Assembly: GCF_004801375.1 (NCBI RefSeq)
Contig: NZ_SSNZ01000004.1
Span: 124,001-188,000 of the forward strand
Direction: 5' to 3'
DNA: 64,000 bases
Source of the DNA: Flavobacterium supellecticarium
Lineage (GTDB): Bacteria > Bacteroidota > Bacteroidia > Flavobacteriales > Flavobacteriaceae
Position 1 is the stretch's first letter; each line of letters opens with the position of its first letter. The position numbers and the translations under genes were made by a program. Below, one piece after another: positions 51,254 to 61,060 of the stretch. The notes under the pieces were generated by a model, which searched no databases, had not been told where the DNA came from, and saw nothing but the letters and a program-made list of their open reading frames with translations.

Positions 51254-52099
51254 ATGAAAACGATCCAAAATATATTTCTGGCACTGGTTACTACGTTCTT
51301 TTTTACCGGATGCGACGCTCAAATTAAAAATCCGAAAACCGAAACCGTTAAAGTCTACGGTAATTGCGGTATGTGTAAACGTACCATCGAAAAGGCTGCT
51401 AACGAAAGAGGCATTGTCAAAGCCAACTGGAACATTGACAGCGATATGCTTACCGTTACCTATGATCAGACCAAAACCAATACCGATGCCATCTTAAAAA
51501 AAGTCGCCTATGCCGGATACGACAGTGATCTTTTCCGCGCACCGAACGAAGCCTATAAAAACCTTCCGGAATGTTGCCAGTACGACCGACCGGTAAAAGC
51601 AATGGCGGTAGCGAACAACCATTCCGAACATCAAGGGCACAACATGGCCGATATGTCACAAAACAACGACGTTTTGAGTGTGGTTTATACCCATTATTTT
51701 GCGGTTAAAGATGCCCTTATAAAATCCGATGGCAAAACAGCCGCTACACAGGCAGCCGGATTAGTTAAAGCCATTACTGCTGTTCCGATGGACAAATTAA
51801 AACCCGCACAACATACGATCTGGATGAAAATTCTAAACGAGTTGAAAACAGATGCGGAACATATTGCCGAAACCAACGATGTAAAACACCAGCGGGATCA
51901 TTTTGCTTCCCTTTCCGAAAACTTGTACACACTAGCAAAATCGGCTACAAATGGCAATACGATTTACTATCAGAAATGCCCGATGTATAACGATGGAAAA
52001 GGTGCTTTTTGGTTAAGTCAGGAAAACACTATCAAAAATCCCTATTACGGTTCCGCGATGCTAACGTGCGGCAGTACGGTTGAAACCTTAAAACCGTAA
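51254..52099 (+). CDS. HMA-domain lipoprotein with DUF3347 (copper-binding)
   Basis: A 281-residue lipoprotein (lipobox FFTGC, Cys20). An HMA domain follows (about 32-95) with the metal-binding GNCGMC motif (Cys38, Cys41). A His/Met-rich linker (NNHSEHQGHNMADMSQ) leads to a DUF3347 domain (about 140-225) and a tail CPMYNDGKGAFWLSQ...CGS with two further Cys. The protein looks like a periplasmic copper carrier. It ends 4 bp before the multicopper oxidase gene and is surely cotranscribed. Confidence 0.88.
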   Translation: MKTIQNIFLALVTTFFFTGCDAQIKNPKTETVKVYGNCGMCKRTIEKAANERGIVKANWNIDSDMLTVTYDQTKTNTDAILKKVAYAGYDSDLFRAPNEAYKNLPECCQYDRPVKAMAVANNHSEHQGHNMADMSQNNDVLSVVYTHYFAVKDALIKSDGKTAATQAAGLVKAITAVPMDKLKPAQHTIWMKILNELKTDAEHIAETNDVKHQRDHFASLSENLYTLAKSATNGNTIYYQKCPMYNDGKGAFWLSQENTIKNPYYGSAMLTCGSTVETLKP

Positions 52100-52103
52100 T
52101 CCG

Positions 52104-54302
52104 ATGAAAGGCCTGTTATCACTTTTTATAGTACTTTTTACGGCAAACAGTTGGTCACAAAATGTCAAAGAATACGATTTGTATGTTTCCGATACGATCG
52201 TAAACTATACCGGTAAAAAAGTAAACGGTATTGCGATAAACGGTAGTATTCCGGCGCCAACCCTTCATTTTACCGAAGGCGATACCGCTGTGATCCGCGT
52301 ACACAACAAAATGCACCACGAAACCTCCATTCACTGGCATGGCTTACTATTACCCAATGAACAGGATGGTGTTCCGTATCTGACCACGGCACCTATTAAA
52401 GGGATGAGTACGCATACGTATAAATTTCCGATCAAACAAAGCGGAACCTATTGGTACCATTCGCATACGATGCTACAGGAACAAAACGGAATGTATGGCG
52501 CTTTTATCATCCATAAAAAAGAAGAAGTCCCAATGCCCGAATATACCATGTTGCTAAGCGACTGGACCGATGCCAATCCACATGAAATTGAACGTTCCTT
52601 ACACAAAGCCAACGATTGGTATGCCATTAAAAAAGGAGCGACTCAAAACTATGCTGAAGCCATTGGTAAAGGACATTTTAAGACCAAACTGACCAATGAA
52701 TGGAAACGCATGCATGCAATGGATGTGAGCGATGTGTATTACGAACGCTTTTTTGTAAATGGAAAAACCGAAGACCAGGCTCCGCAATTTAAACCCGGTG
52801 AAAAAGTACGCGTACGTGTGATCAATGGTAGTGCTTCAACCTATTTCTGGATCAATTATGCCGGTGGAAAAATAGACGTGGTCGCCAGTGACGGTATGGA
52901 CGTACAACCCGTTCCGGTGGATCGCTTTATTGTGGGTGTCTCCGAAACCTACGACATCATTGTGACGATTCCCGAAAAAGGCAACGCTTTTGAATTGGTC
53001 GCCACAGCTGAGGATCGTACCGGTCAGGCGTCGTTATGGTTGGGAAGCGGTTTAAAGCAATTACAACAACCTTTACCGAAATTAAAGTATTTCGAAGGTA
53101 TGAAAATGATGAACGACATGATGACCGTCGGCGGCAATATGAAAGACATGGGCATGAACATGAGTCTACAACAGATGGATATGAATGCCGTGATGTATCC
53201 TGAAATAACCGGAAAAGAACAACCTAAAAAGTCCACTGCCATGCCCGAAATGTCAAAACACGACCACGGGCAAGACAGCAACACCAATCCGGATATTGTC
53301 ACGTTGCATTATGCTATGCTAAAATCACCGGTAAAAACAAATCTACCGGATGGTCCGGTTCGAACCCTGCATTTTGAACTAACCGGAAATATGAATCGTT
53401 ATGTGTGGACCCTAAACAACAAAACGATATCCGAATCCGATAAAGTGATGATCAAGAAAGGAGAAAACATCCGGATTGTGATCACCAATAATTCGATGAT
53501 GCGCCATCCGATGCACTTACACGGGCATTTTTTCAGAATCCTAAACGGACAAGGCGATTATGCGCCGCTTAAAAACGTACTCGACATCATGCCGATGGAA
53601 ACCGATACGATCGAATTTCACGCTTCAGAAGAATATGGTGACTGGTATTTCCATTGTCATATTCTGTATCATATGATGGCCGGAATGGGACGCATCTTTA
53701 CCTATGAAAATTCACCTCCAAATCCGCAACTACCCGATCCGAAAAAAGCCTTAAAAATGGTTTATAATGACGACCGTCGTTATTATTTTTCTGCGGAAGT
53801 AGGCCTGGAAAGCAACGGTAGTGACGGAGAAATGCGACTGGAAAACACCCGTAACTTTTTTGATGTAGAATGGCGTTTGGGACTGGATAAAAAATCCGGT
53901 TATGAAACCGAAGCCCATTTTGGACGTTATCTGGACAAAAATCAATATTTATCGGTCTATACCGGATTTGATTTTCGTTATCACAATAGTCTGGAACGAA
54001 GTAAAAATCTCTTCGGACAAATGAGTACGCAAGACCAACGCGCCGTGGCTTGTATTGGGATTATCTATCAACTTCCGTGGCTGGTCAATGCCGATATGCG
54101 ACTGGATCACGAAGGAAAAGCCCGACTACAGTTTACCCGTAAAGACATCCCGGTAACGGAACGTCTCCGTTTATGGGGTTCCTGGAACACCGACTTTGAG
54201 TATAGTGTTGGTTCACGGTATATTTTGACTAAATACTGGTCGTTATCGGCCCATTACGACAGCGATATGGGATTGGGCGGTGGCCTCGTTCTAACGTATT
54301 AA
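52104..54302 (+). CDS. Multicopper oxidase (CopA-like) with C-terminal outer-membrane-like domain
   Basis: A 732-residue periplasmic enzyme with signal peptide MKGLLSLFIVLFTANSWSQ. Three cupredoxin domains carry the copper sites: HWHGL (His77, His79), WYHSHT (His119, His121), HPMHLHGH (from His468) and FHCHILYHMMAGM (His517-Cys518-His519). A Met-rich stretch (about 333-365, KMMNDMMTVGG, MGMNMSLQQMDM) is typical for copper-oxidising CopA. After ~540 a region of ~190 residues follows that is beta-strand-rich (YYFSAEVGLES, YLSVYTGFDFRYH, GLGGGLVLTY) and resembles the C-terminal barrel of CopB. Role: Cu(I) oxidation and copper tolerance. Confidence 0.88.
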   Translation: MKGLLSLFIVLFTANSWSQNVKEYDLYVSDTIVNYTGKKVNGIAINGSIPAPTLHFTEGDTAVIRVHNKMHHETSIHWHGLLLPNEQDGVPYLTTAPIKGMSTHTYKFPIKQSGTYWYHSHTMLQEQNGMYGAFIIHKKEEVPMPEYTMLLSDWTDANPHEIERSLHKANDWYAIKKGATQNYAEAIGKGHFKTKLTNEWKRMHAMDVSDVYYERFFVNGKTEDQAPQFKPGEKVRVRVINGSASTYFWINYAGGKIDVVASDGMDVQPVPVDRFIVGVSETYDIIVTIPEKGNAFELVATAEDRTGQASLWLGSGLKQLQQPLPKLKYFEGMKMMNDMMTVGGNMKDMGMNMSLQQMDMNAVMYPEITGKEQPKKSTAMPEMSKHDHGQDSNTNPDIVTLHYAMLKSPVKTNLPDGPVRTLHFELTGNMNRYVWTLNNKTISESDKVMIKKGENIRIVITNNSMMRHPMHLHGHFFRILNGQGDYAPLKNVLDIMPMETDTIEFHASEEYGDWYFHCHILYHMMAGMGRIFTYENSPPNPQLPDPKKALKMVYNDDRRYYFSAEVGLESNGSDGEMRLENTRNFFDVEWRLGLDKKSGYETEAHFGRYLDKNQYLSVYTGFDFRYHNSLERSKNLFGQMSTQDQRAVACIGIIYQLPWLVNADMRLDHEGKARLQFTRKDIPVTERLRLWGSWNTDFEYSVGSRYILTKYWSLSAHYDSDMGLGGGLVLTY

Positions 54303-54336
54303 AAAAAACGGATTGTAAATTACAATCCGCTTTTTT
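54302..54336. terminator. Terminator of the copper operon
   Basis: Stem cggattgtaa (54309) / ttacaatccg (54320) with an A run before and six T after. It follows the stop of the multicopper oxidase gene at once. Confidence 0.82.
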
Positions 54337-54429
54337 AACCAATTGAGTTTGTCCTATTCCAGAAACATTATTACTATGCACGCATAATATTATTTTTTAG
54401 TATATTTACCATTACAAAAAACATAACCT

Positions 54430-55311
54430 ATGAATTTTACTGCAAAAATGCTTCGCGATAACGCACTGGAAGATAAAGTAATTGTCGTTACCGGTGGCGG
54501 AAGTGGTCTTGGAAAAGCCATGACCCGATATTTTCTGGAACTGGGCGCTAAAGTAGCCATTACTTCCCGTGATCTGGACAAATTGCAAACTACGGCAACG
54601 GAACTGGAACAGGAAACCGGAGGTAAATGTCTGGCTGTAGCCTGTGATGTCCGGCATTATGAGCAGGTAGAAAACATGCTACAGGCTGTTTTAAAAGCAT
54701 TTGGTAAAGTAGACGTTTTACTCAACAATGCTGCCGGGAACTTTATCTCCCCAACCGAACGCCTTTCGGCCAATGCTTTCGATACGATAATCGATATCGT
54801 ACTAAAAGGTTCCAAAAACTGCACGCTGGCTTTTGGAAAACATTGGATCGACACCAAACAAACCAATACCAACATTCTAAATATTGTTACCACCTATGCC
54901 TGGACCGGATCGGCTTATGTAGTTCCGTCGGCTACAGCTAAAGCCGGTGTATTGGCCATGACACGCAGTCTTGCGGTAGAATGGGCCAAATATGGTATTC
55001 GTACCAACGCGATCGCACCAGGACCATTCCCTACCAAAGGTGCCTGGGACCGACTATTACCCGGTGATTTAAAAGACAAATTCGATTTAGCCAAAAAAGT
55101 CCCTTTAAAGCGCGTAGGTGACCATCAGGAACTGGCTAATCTGGCCGCTTATCTGGTATCCGATTTTTCAGCCTATGTCAACGGTGAAGTGATCACGATT
55201 GACGGTGGCGAATGGTTGCAAGGCGCCGGACAGTTTAACCTGCTGGAAGCCATTCCAAAAGAAATGTGGGACATGCTGGAAGCCATGATCAAACAAAAAG
55301 GCAACAAATAA
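54430..55311 (+). CDS. SDR, 2,4-dienoyl-CoA reductase (DECR)-like
   Basis: A 293-residue classical-fold SDR. NADPH motif TGGGSGLGKA (21-30), NNAAGNF (99-105) and the catalytic region TTYAWTGSAYVVPSATAKAGV with Tyr156 and Lys171. The 15-residue Tyr-Lys spacing and the segment from YAWTG to the PGPFPTKGAW loop match mitochondrial/peroxisomal DECR rather than FabG, which has YxxxK. The reaction is NADPH-dependent reduction of 2,4-dienoyl-CoA in beta-oxidation of unsaturated fatty acids. Single gene with terminators on both sides. Confidence 0.85.
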   Translation: MNFTAKMLRDNALEDKVIVVTGGGSGLGKAMTRYFLELGAKVAITSRDLDKLQTTATELEQETGGKCLAVACDVRHYEQVENMLQAVLKAFGKVDVLLNNAAGNFISPTERLSANAFDTIIDIVLKGSKNCTLAFGKHWIDTKQTNTNILNIVTTYAWTGSAYVVPSATAKAGVLAMTRSLAVEWAKYGIRTNAIAPGPFPTKGAWDRLLPGDLKDKFDLAKKVPLKRVGDHQELANLAAYLVSDFSAYVNGEVITIDGGEWLQGAGQFNLLEAIPKEMWDMLEAMIKQKGNK

Positions 55312-55318
55312 AAATATA

Positions 55319-55350
55319 GAAAGCCGTTCCATCAGTTGGAACGGCTTTTT
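55319..55350. terminator. Terminator between the SDR and amidase genes
   Basis: Stem aagccgttcc (55321) / ggaacggctt (55338) followed by T on the plus strand and preceded by A, usable by both convergent genes. Confidence 0.82.
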
Positions 55351-55353
55351 CGT

Positions 55354-56193
55354 TTACAGATACTTTTGGTAGATCGTATAAAGAATACTCAAATCATGTT
55401 CGCTTAGTTCAGCGGACTCCTCATTTTCCTGAATATAGTGAATTTTAAACGCTTTGATGGCCGCATCAAGATTGGTTACATCATAACCAATAACCTTAAG
55501 CGCAATTTTCGGCTCAAAACCGGCTGGCGGTGTGACCAGTTCTTCTTCTGTGTACCAGTAACCAAATCCTTTCTCGGCAATGCTTTTCCATGGAAAATGA
55601 TGCGGATCCACTTTTCGCGTAGGCGCCAGATCGGCATGTGCAATAAAATTAGCCTGTGGAATATTGTAGGTACTTTTCAGATAATCCAATAACTGAATTA
55701 ATGTTGCAATTTGTACCTCCGGCCAGGGATCGGTCGTACCATTGTTATCCAATTCAATCCCAATCGAGGACGAATTTAGGTCAGTATCATTTCCCCATTT
55801 TCCCACTCCGGCATGATAGGCTCTAAAATAATCATTCGCCATTTGCACGATACTTCCATCCCGTCCAACAATATAATGCGCGCTTACTTCTCGTTTTAAA
55901 GACAAAAATGTCCGGATTGTTTGTGCGACCGAATCCTGAGCAGTATGATGCAGTACCACATAGTTCGGTTTTCGAATTCCAAAATTTATGGTCCCAATCC
56001 ACATTTTACGATCCGTTGTATCAACCGCTTTCAATCCCTGCTTTTCAGGCGGTACCTGTCTGTAAACACCGGCATAACCGCGAGCTTGTTTTTTATAGGA
56101 CGGACCATCCCCATAATATTTGCTTCCCGAACAGGAAAATAATACCAACGAAAGCAATATGTTTCCTATTAAAAGTGATACTCTCCTAGACAT
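55354..56193 (-). CDS. N-acetylmuramoyl-L-alanine amidase lipoprotein (AmpD-like)
   Basis: A 279-residue lipoprotein (lipobox SLVLFSC, Cys21) with an Amidase_2 domain at about 70-205. The zinc ligands are visible: His82/His83 in VVLHHTA, His186 in IAHADLAP and Asp196 in KVDPHHFPW. SAHYIVGRDGSIVQMAND and SIGIELDNNGTTDPWPEVQ are further family segments. It cuts the bond between MurNAc and the first Ala of the stem peptide, on the periplasmic side as the lipid anchor indicates, so a role in cell-wall turnover or separation is likely. It is divergent from parA. Confidence 0.88.
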   Translation of the reverse strand: MSRRVSLLIGNILLSLVLFSCSGSKYYGDGPSYKKQARGYAGVYRQVPPEKQGLKAVDTTDRKMWIGTINFGIRKPNYVVLHHTAQDSVAQTIRTFLSLKREVSAHYIVGRDGSIVQMANDYFRAYHAGVGKWGNDTDLNSSSIGIELDNNGTTDPWPEVQIATLIQLLDYLKSTYNIPQANFIAHADLAPTRKVDPHHFPWKSIAEKGFGYWYTEEELVTPPAGFEPKIALKVIGYDVTNLDAAIKAFKIHYIQENEESAELSEHDLSILYTIYQKYL

Positions 56194-56489
56194 CCGTTTT
56201 TACATTTATGTTCACTAATTTTATCAGGATTTAAAATCCGATCTCACAATTTACAAAAATTCACACAAATAAAACAAATTGTTATAAAATCAACTTAAAA
56301 CAAAAACAACAATCCAAGACGGATTAAAATTGTAAAACAAAAATCCAAAAAACGTTCTCCGTAAATGTCAGATAAATACCGTCGAACGGAACAACAGCCA
56401 TACCGGGAACTTTATTACATTGTTAACAAATAAGATTTTCATAAACCATAATAAATTGTATTTTTACGGTTCAAAATTTTTAGAGACAG

Positions 56490-57257
56490 ATGGGTAAAAT
56501 CATTGCTATAGCCAATCAAAAGGGAGGCGTTGGAAAAACTACAACTTCAGTAAATTTAGCTGCCGCATTAGGCGTATTGGAAAAAAAAGTTTTATTGATT
56601 GATGCTGATCCACAGGCAAATGCCAGTTCCGGATTAGGTATTGATGTTGAAAGCGTAGAAATAGGAACCTACCAGATATTAGAGCATAGTAATACCCCGG
56701 ACGAAGCTACTTTGGATTGTACAGCACCTAACGTATCGTTAATTCCGGCTCATATTGATCTGGTAGCGATCGAAATTGAGTTAGTCGACAAAGAAAACCG
56801 TGAGTATATGCTAAAACAGGCATTGGAAAGCACTAAGGAAAAGTACGACTATATCATCATCGATTGCGCACCGTCATTAGGTTTGTTAACGCTTAATGCC
56901 TTAACAGCTGCTGATTCGGTAGTCATTCCGATCCAATGCGAATATTTTGCGTTGGAAGGTTTAGGCAAATTACTGAATACGATTAAAAGCGTTCAGAAAA
57001 TCCACAACCCGCAACTGGATATCGAAGGATTGTTATTAACGATGTACGATTCCCGTTTGCGTCTTTCCAATCAGGTAGTAGAAGAAGTACAAAAACATTT
57101 TAACGATATGGTATTCGAAACGGTTATCCAGCGTAATGTTAAGTTAAGTGAAGCACCGAGTTTCGGAGAAAGCATCATTAACTATGACGCGACCAGTAAA
57201 GGAGCAACCAACTATATCCATTTAGCAGAAGAAATAATCAAAAAAAACAGTAACTAG
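56490..57257 (+). CDS. parA: Chromosome partitioning ATPase ParA
   Basis: A 255-residue ParA/Soj ATPase. The deviant Walker A KGGVGKTT lies at 11-18, DADPQANASSGLG follows (motif A'), and IIDCAPSLGLLTLNAL is Walker B. There is no N-terminal DNA-binding domain, so it is the chromosomal Soj type. It works with ParB encoded 5 bp downstream. I searched the area for a parS-like palindrome (GTTTCACGTGAAAC type) and saw none in the window. The 296-base gap before the gene is AT-rich with no other feature. Confidence 0.93.
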   Translation: MGKIIAIANQKGGVGKTTTSVNLAAALGVLEKKVLLIDADPQANASSGLGIDVESVEIGTYQILEHSNTPDEATLDCTAPNVSLIPAHIDLVAIEIELVDKENREYMLKQALESTKEKYDYIIIDCAPSLGLLTLNALTAADSVVIPIQCEYFALEGLGKLLNTIKSVQKIHNPQLDIEGLLLTMYDSRLRLSNQVVEEVQKHFNDMVFETVIQRNVKLSEAPSFGESIINYDATSKGATNYIHLAEEIIKKNSN

Positions 57258-57262
57258 TTTTT

Positions 57263-58162
57263 ATGACAAAAGCAATAAAAAAACAAGCATTAGGAAGAGG
57301 CTTATCCGCATTATTAAAAGACCCGGAAAACGATATTAAATCCGTGGAAGACAAAAATGCCGATAAGGTTGTTGGGAATATTATTGAGCTTGAAATAGAT
57401 GCTATTGAAATAAACCCGTTCCAGCCGCGTACCAATTTCAATGAAGAATCGCTACAGGAATTGGCCACTTCTATCCGTGAGCTAGGTGTGATCCAACCGA
57501 TTACGGTTCGAAAAATGGAATTCAACAAATACCAGCTGATTTCCGGAGAACGTCGTTTGCGCGCTTCCAAATTAGTTGGCTTAACGGCAATACCGGCTTA
57601 TATCCGTTTGGCAAACGATAACGATTCGCTGGTGATGGCTTTGGTGGAAAACATCCAACGTCATGACTTGGATCCGATCGAGATTGCCTTATCGTACCAA
57701 CGTCTGATTGACGAAATCCAGTTAACACAGGAACAGATGAGTGACCGCGTGGGTAAAAAACGATCAACGATTGCGAACTACCTGCGTTTGTTAAAACTGG
57801 ATCCGATTATTCAAACGGGAATCCGCGACGGTTTTATCACGATGGGACACGGACGTGCGATCATCAATGTAGAAGATCTGGACGTTCAAACCGACATTTA
57901 CCAGAAAATCGTAAGTCAGAACCTATCGGTACGGGAAACGGAAGCTTTGGTAAAAGCCTATCACGAAAGTTTAAAACCGGCTCCGGCTAAAGCACCAAAA
58001 GGAAACACTTTTACAGTAGCCGAAGAAAATAAAAAGGCGATTACCGAATTTTTCGGAGCCAAAGTTGATGTAAAGGTAGCCGGAAACGGTAAAGGAAAAA
58101 TCACCATACCTTTTCATTCCGAAGAAGATTTTAAACGAATTATTAAGCTAATAGAAGGTTAG
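57263..58162 (+). CDS. parB: Chromosome partitioning protein ParB
   Basis: A 299-residue ParB/Spo0J. The CTPase/nuclease-like N-terminal domain contains INPFQPRTNFNEESLQELATSIRELGVIQPITVR and the GERRLRASK loop (GxRRxRA) that binds CTP. The HTH domain follows with SDRVGKKRSTIANYLRLLKLDP and GFITMGHGRAII. The C-terminus is a dimerisation domain. It loads at parS and slides as a clamp; ParA separates the origins. The stop overlaps the start of the next gene by one base. Confidence 0.93.
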   Translation: MTKAIKKQALGRGLSALLKDPENDIKSVEDKNADKVVGNIIELEIDAIEINPFQPRTNFNEESLQELATSIRELGVIQPITVRKMEFNKYQLISGERRLRASKLVGLTAIPAYIRLANDNDSLVMALVENIQRHDLDPIEIALSYQRLIDEIQLTQEQMSDRVGKKRSTIANYLRLLKLDPIIQTGIRDGFITMGHGRAIINVEDLDVQTDIYQKIVSQNLSVRETEALVKAYHESLKPAPAKAPKGNTFTVAEENKKAITEFFGAKVDVKVAGNGKGKITIPFHSEEDFKRIIKLIEG

Positions 58163-58734
58163 TGGGTCGCTTTTCCTCCATACTGATTTTGACCTTGCTT
58201 TTAATCGGTCCGTTTGTTTTTTCACAAAATAAAAAAGACGACGCGCTGCTAAAAGTAAAAGACACGGTCAAAGCTGTTCGTATTAATCCCCTTGCACCAT
58301 CGAAAGCCGCCTTTTATTCGGCCGTAGTACCGGGATTGGGTCAGATTTACAATAAAAAATACTGGAAGGTTCCCTTAGTCTATATCGGACTGGGAACCGG
58401 TTTGTATTTCTACAACAGCAATAACAACAAATACCACGACTTCCGTAACGAATACAAAAAGCGTCTGAACGGTACGGCCGATCCGAACGATCCGTATTTT
58501 GGCGGACTGGATAACAACCGACTGATCGAAGCGCAAAAATTCTATCAGCGAAACCGGGATCTTTCCATTCTGGTAACGGTTGGGATTTATATTCTGAATA
58601 TTGTGGATGCCAACGTAGACGCACACTTAATGCAATTTAACGTAAACGACAACCTGTCGATCCGTCCCGATATTTATCAGAATAATCTGGACTACAAACA
58701 AAATCTTGGACTAACGTTAAATTATCATTTTTAA
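58162..58734 (+). CDS. DUF5683 domain membrane protein
   Basis: A 190-residue protein that starts at GTG 58162, inside the parB stop (TAGTG). Signal peptide GRFSSILILTLLLIGPFVFSQ, then a DUF5683-type part: APSKAAFYSAVVPGLGQIYNKKYWKVPLVYIGLGTGLYFY, two hydrophobic segments, and an end NIVDANVDAHLMQFNVNDNLSIRPDI that resembles an outer-membrane strand set. The pattern PGLGQIYN.KYWK is the family signature. In Flavobacteria this gene regularly lies between parB and dapB. Function unknown. Confidence 0.82.
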   Translation: MGRFSSILILTLLLIGPFVFSQNKKDDALLKVKDTVKAVRINPLAPSKAAFYSAVVPGLGQIYNKKYWKVPLVYIGLGTGLYFYNSNNNKYHDFRNEYKKRLNGTADPNDPYFGGLDNNRLIEAQKFYQRNRDLSILVTVGIYILNIVDANVDAHLMQFNVNDNLSIRPDIYQNNLDYKQNLGLTLNYHF

Positions 58735-58747
58735 AGCATACTGATCA

Positions 58748-59449
58748 ATGAAAATAGCACTTTTAGGATATGGCAAAATGGGAAAAGTGATCGAACGCAT
58801 CGCATTGGAACGCGGACACGAAATTGTGCTCCGAAAAACCAGTAGCGATAACTACGACGGCCTTGAAAACGCCGATGTTGCCATCGATTTTAGCGTACCG
58901 TCAAGTGCTGTACGTAACATTTCCACTTGTTTTGATACCAATATACCGGTAGTATCCGGAACCACAGGATGGTTGGAACAGTATGAGGCTGTTGTTCGCG
59001 AATGTCGCGAAAAAGACGGGGCCTTTTTGTATGGATCGAACTTCAGTTTAGGGGTAAACCTGTTCTTTGAACTCAACAATTATCTGGCAAAAATGATGGC
59101 CAACCTAAAGGAGTATAACGTAACGATGGAAGAAATCCACCATACACAAAAACTGGATGCTCCCAGCGGAACGGCTATTTCATTAGCCAAAGGCATCATC
59201 GAAAATTCGGCTTATACGGATTGGACGATGGAAACGGCAAAAGCCAATGAAATCCATATCGAGGCCAAACGTATCGAAAATGTGCCTGGCACGCATACGG
59301 TAACCTATAACTCTGAAGTCGATTTTATCGAAATCAAACACGTGGCTCATAGTCGTGAAGGATTTGCCTTAGGCGCAGTCGTTGCTGCCGAGTGGATCGT
59401 TGGCAAAAAAGGAATCCACACTATGAAAGACGTATTAAACCTGATGTAA
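58748..59449 (+). CDS. dapB: 4-hydroxy-tetrahydrodipicolinate reductase
   Basis: A 233-residue DapB of the lysine/diaminopimelate pathway. NAD(P) loop GYGKMGK (7-13), DFSVPSSAV and the catalytic signature HHTQKLDAPSGTA (131-143), in which His131 and Lys135 act in the reaction. The protein is slightly shorter than E. coli DapB, as usual in Bacteroidetes. It reduces the cyclic imine made by DapA. It lies 13 bp behind the DUF5683 gene and 18 bp before lepB. Confidence 0.94.
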   Translation: MKIALLGYGKMGKVIERIALERGHEIVLRKTSSDNYDGLENADVAIDFSVPSSAVRNISTCFDTNIPVVSGTTGWLEQYEAVVRECREKDGAFLYGSNFSLGVNLFFELNNYLAKMMANLKEYNVTMEEIHHTQKLDAPSGTAISLAKGIIENSAYTDWTMETAKANEIHIEAKRIENVPGTHTVTYNSEVDFIEIKHVAHSREGFALGAVVAAEWIVGKKGIHTMKDVLNLM

Positions 59450-59467
59450 TAATATAAAAAAACAAAT

Positions 59468-61015
59468 ATGACACTAATCCAATGGTTTATATTTTTCCTT
59501 GTAATACAAATCGTTCATTACGTAGGAACCTGGAAATTATATGAAAAAGCCGGACGTAAATCCTGGGAAGCTGCAATTCCGGTTTACAACGCAATCGTGC
59601 TGATGAAAATCATCGACCGTCCGCGTTGGTGGACAATCCTTCTTTTTATCCCGATTGTCAATCTGATTATGTTCCCGGTGATTTGGGTGGAAATCTTACG
59701 CGCTTTTGGAAAAAAATCGACTGCCGATACTATTTTAGGTGTCGTAACTTTAGGGCTATATATTTATTATATTAATTACACACAAGACGTAACGTATATT
59801 CCGAATAAAAACCATGTAAAGACAGACAACACCTTAAGTTCGCTGTTATTTGCTATTGTGGTAGCTACATTAGTCCACACCTATGTGATGCAGCCGTATA
59901 CGATTCCATCATCATCCCTGGAAAAATCGCTATTAATTGGTGACTTCCTTTTTGTGAGTAAATTCCATTACGGAGCCCGTACGCCACAAACAGCTGTCGC
60001 TTTACCAATGGTGCACGACTCTATTCCATTGATTAAAGCAAAATCCTATTTAAACTGGCCACAGATTCCAACGTTTCGTTTTCCGGGAATCCAGAAAATC
60101 GAGCGCAACGATATCGTTGTGTTTAACTGGCCGGTAGATACCGTTAAAACGATGTTTGGAGACAATTCCGGACAATATACTTACAAACCCGTAGACAAAA
60201 AAACCAATTATGTAAAACGTTGTGTGGGTATTCCGGGTGACAGTCTTTCGATTAAAGACGGTGTGGTTATGATCAATAATAAACCGCTTGCACTACACGA
60301 TCGTCAAAAATTACAGTTTTCGTATGATGTGGTCACCGATGGCAATCGTTTCGACTACAATTACCTGATACACGATTTAAAATTAAACCCGAATGAAATT
60401 GGTGCAATATCAGAGACTCAATTTCTATTCCAGTGTCTTACCGATGAAACAGCCAACCGTTTACGCAACAACCCAATCGTAAAATCGGTTACTAAAAAAC
60501 TGACTACAGCAGGCGAAGCGGATATTTTCACAGGACATCCGGGTTGGAACCGTGATAACCTCGGTCCGATTTATATCCCTGGGAAAGGACAGACAGTTGC
60601 TTTGAACAAAGAATCGCTTCCGTATTACAAACAAATCATTACCGAGTACGAACATAACGATTTAAAAGTAACCGGCGACGAAATTCGCATCAATGGTAAA
60701 GTGGTCAATTCCTACACCTTTCAACAGGACTATTACTGGATGATGGGAGACAACCGTCACAACTCGCAGGACAGCCGTTATTGGGGTTATGTACCGTTTG
60801 AAAACGTAGTTGGAAAACCAGTATTTATCTGGATGAGTTTAGACCAAAATGTACCTTGGGCTAAAGCGATCGATAAGATCCGTTGGGAACGTTTGTTCAC
60901 CACAGTGGGTGGAAGCGGTGAACCGGTATCCTATTTCAAATACTTTGTTATCGTATTGGCAGCCTGGTTCGGATATGATTTCTACAGAAAAAGAAAAGCA
61001 AAAAGAAATTCGTAA
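59468..61015 (+). CDS. lepB: Signal peptidase I with N-terminal DUF5684-like membrane domain
   Basis: A 515-residue inner-membrane protease that removes signal peptides from exported proteins. The first ~115 residues are a membrane domain (KAGRKSWEAAIPVYNAIVLMKIIDRPRWW) of the DUF5684 kind. The catalytic part starts at ~125: Ser150 in IPSSSLEKSL and Lys250 in YVKRCVGIPGDS form the dyad; GDNRHNSQDSRYWG is the conserved box E. A long insertion between the dyad and box E enlarges the protein, as in many Bacteroidetes. A further helix is near the C-terminus. Confidence 0.92.
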   Translation: MTLIQWFIFFLVIQIVHYVGTWKLYEKAGRKSWEAAIPVYNAIVLMKIIDRPRWWTILLFIPIVNLIMFPVIWVEILRAFGKKSTADTILGVVTLGLYIYYINYTQDVTYIPNKNHVKTDNTLSSLLFAIVVATLVHTYVMQPYTIPSSSLEKSLLIGDFLFVSKFHYGARTPQTAVALPMVHDSIPLIKAKSYLNWPQIPTFRFPGIQKIERNDIVVFNWPVDTVKTMFGDNSGQYTYKPVDKKTNYVKRCVGIPGDSLSIKDGVVMINNKPLALHDRQKLQFSYDVVTDGNRFDYNYLIHDLKLNPNEIGAISETQFLFQCLTDETANRLRNNPIVKSVTKKLTTAGEADIFTGHPGWNRDNLGPIYIPGKGQTVALNKESLPYYKQIITEYEHNDLKVTGDEIRINGKVVNSYTFQQDYYWMMGDNRHNSQDSRYWGYVPFENVVGKPVFIWMSLDQNVPWAKAIDKIRWERLFTTVGGSGEPVSYFKYFVIVLAAWFGYDFYRKRKAKRNS

Positions 61016-61060
61016 TTCAAAATCGCGATAAAACGGTTTACCCTGTAAACCACCTGAAAT

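Noticed and set aside
56194..57262. parS site near parAB
   Set aside because: I looked for GTTTCACGTGAAAC-like palindromes around the operon and in the rest of the window and found none; parS may lie outside.
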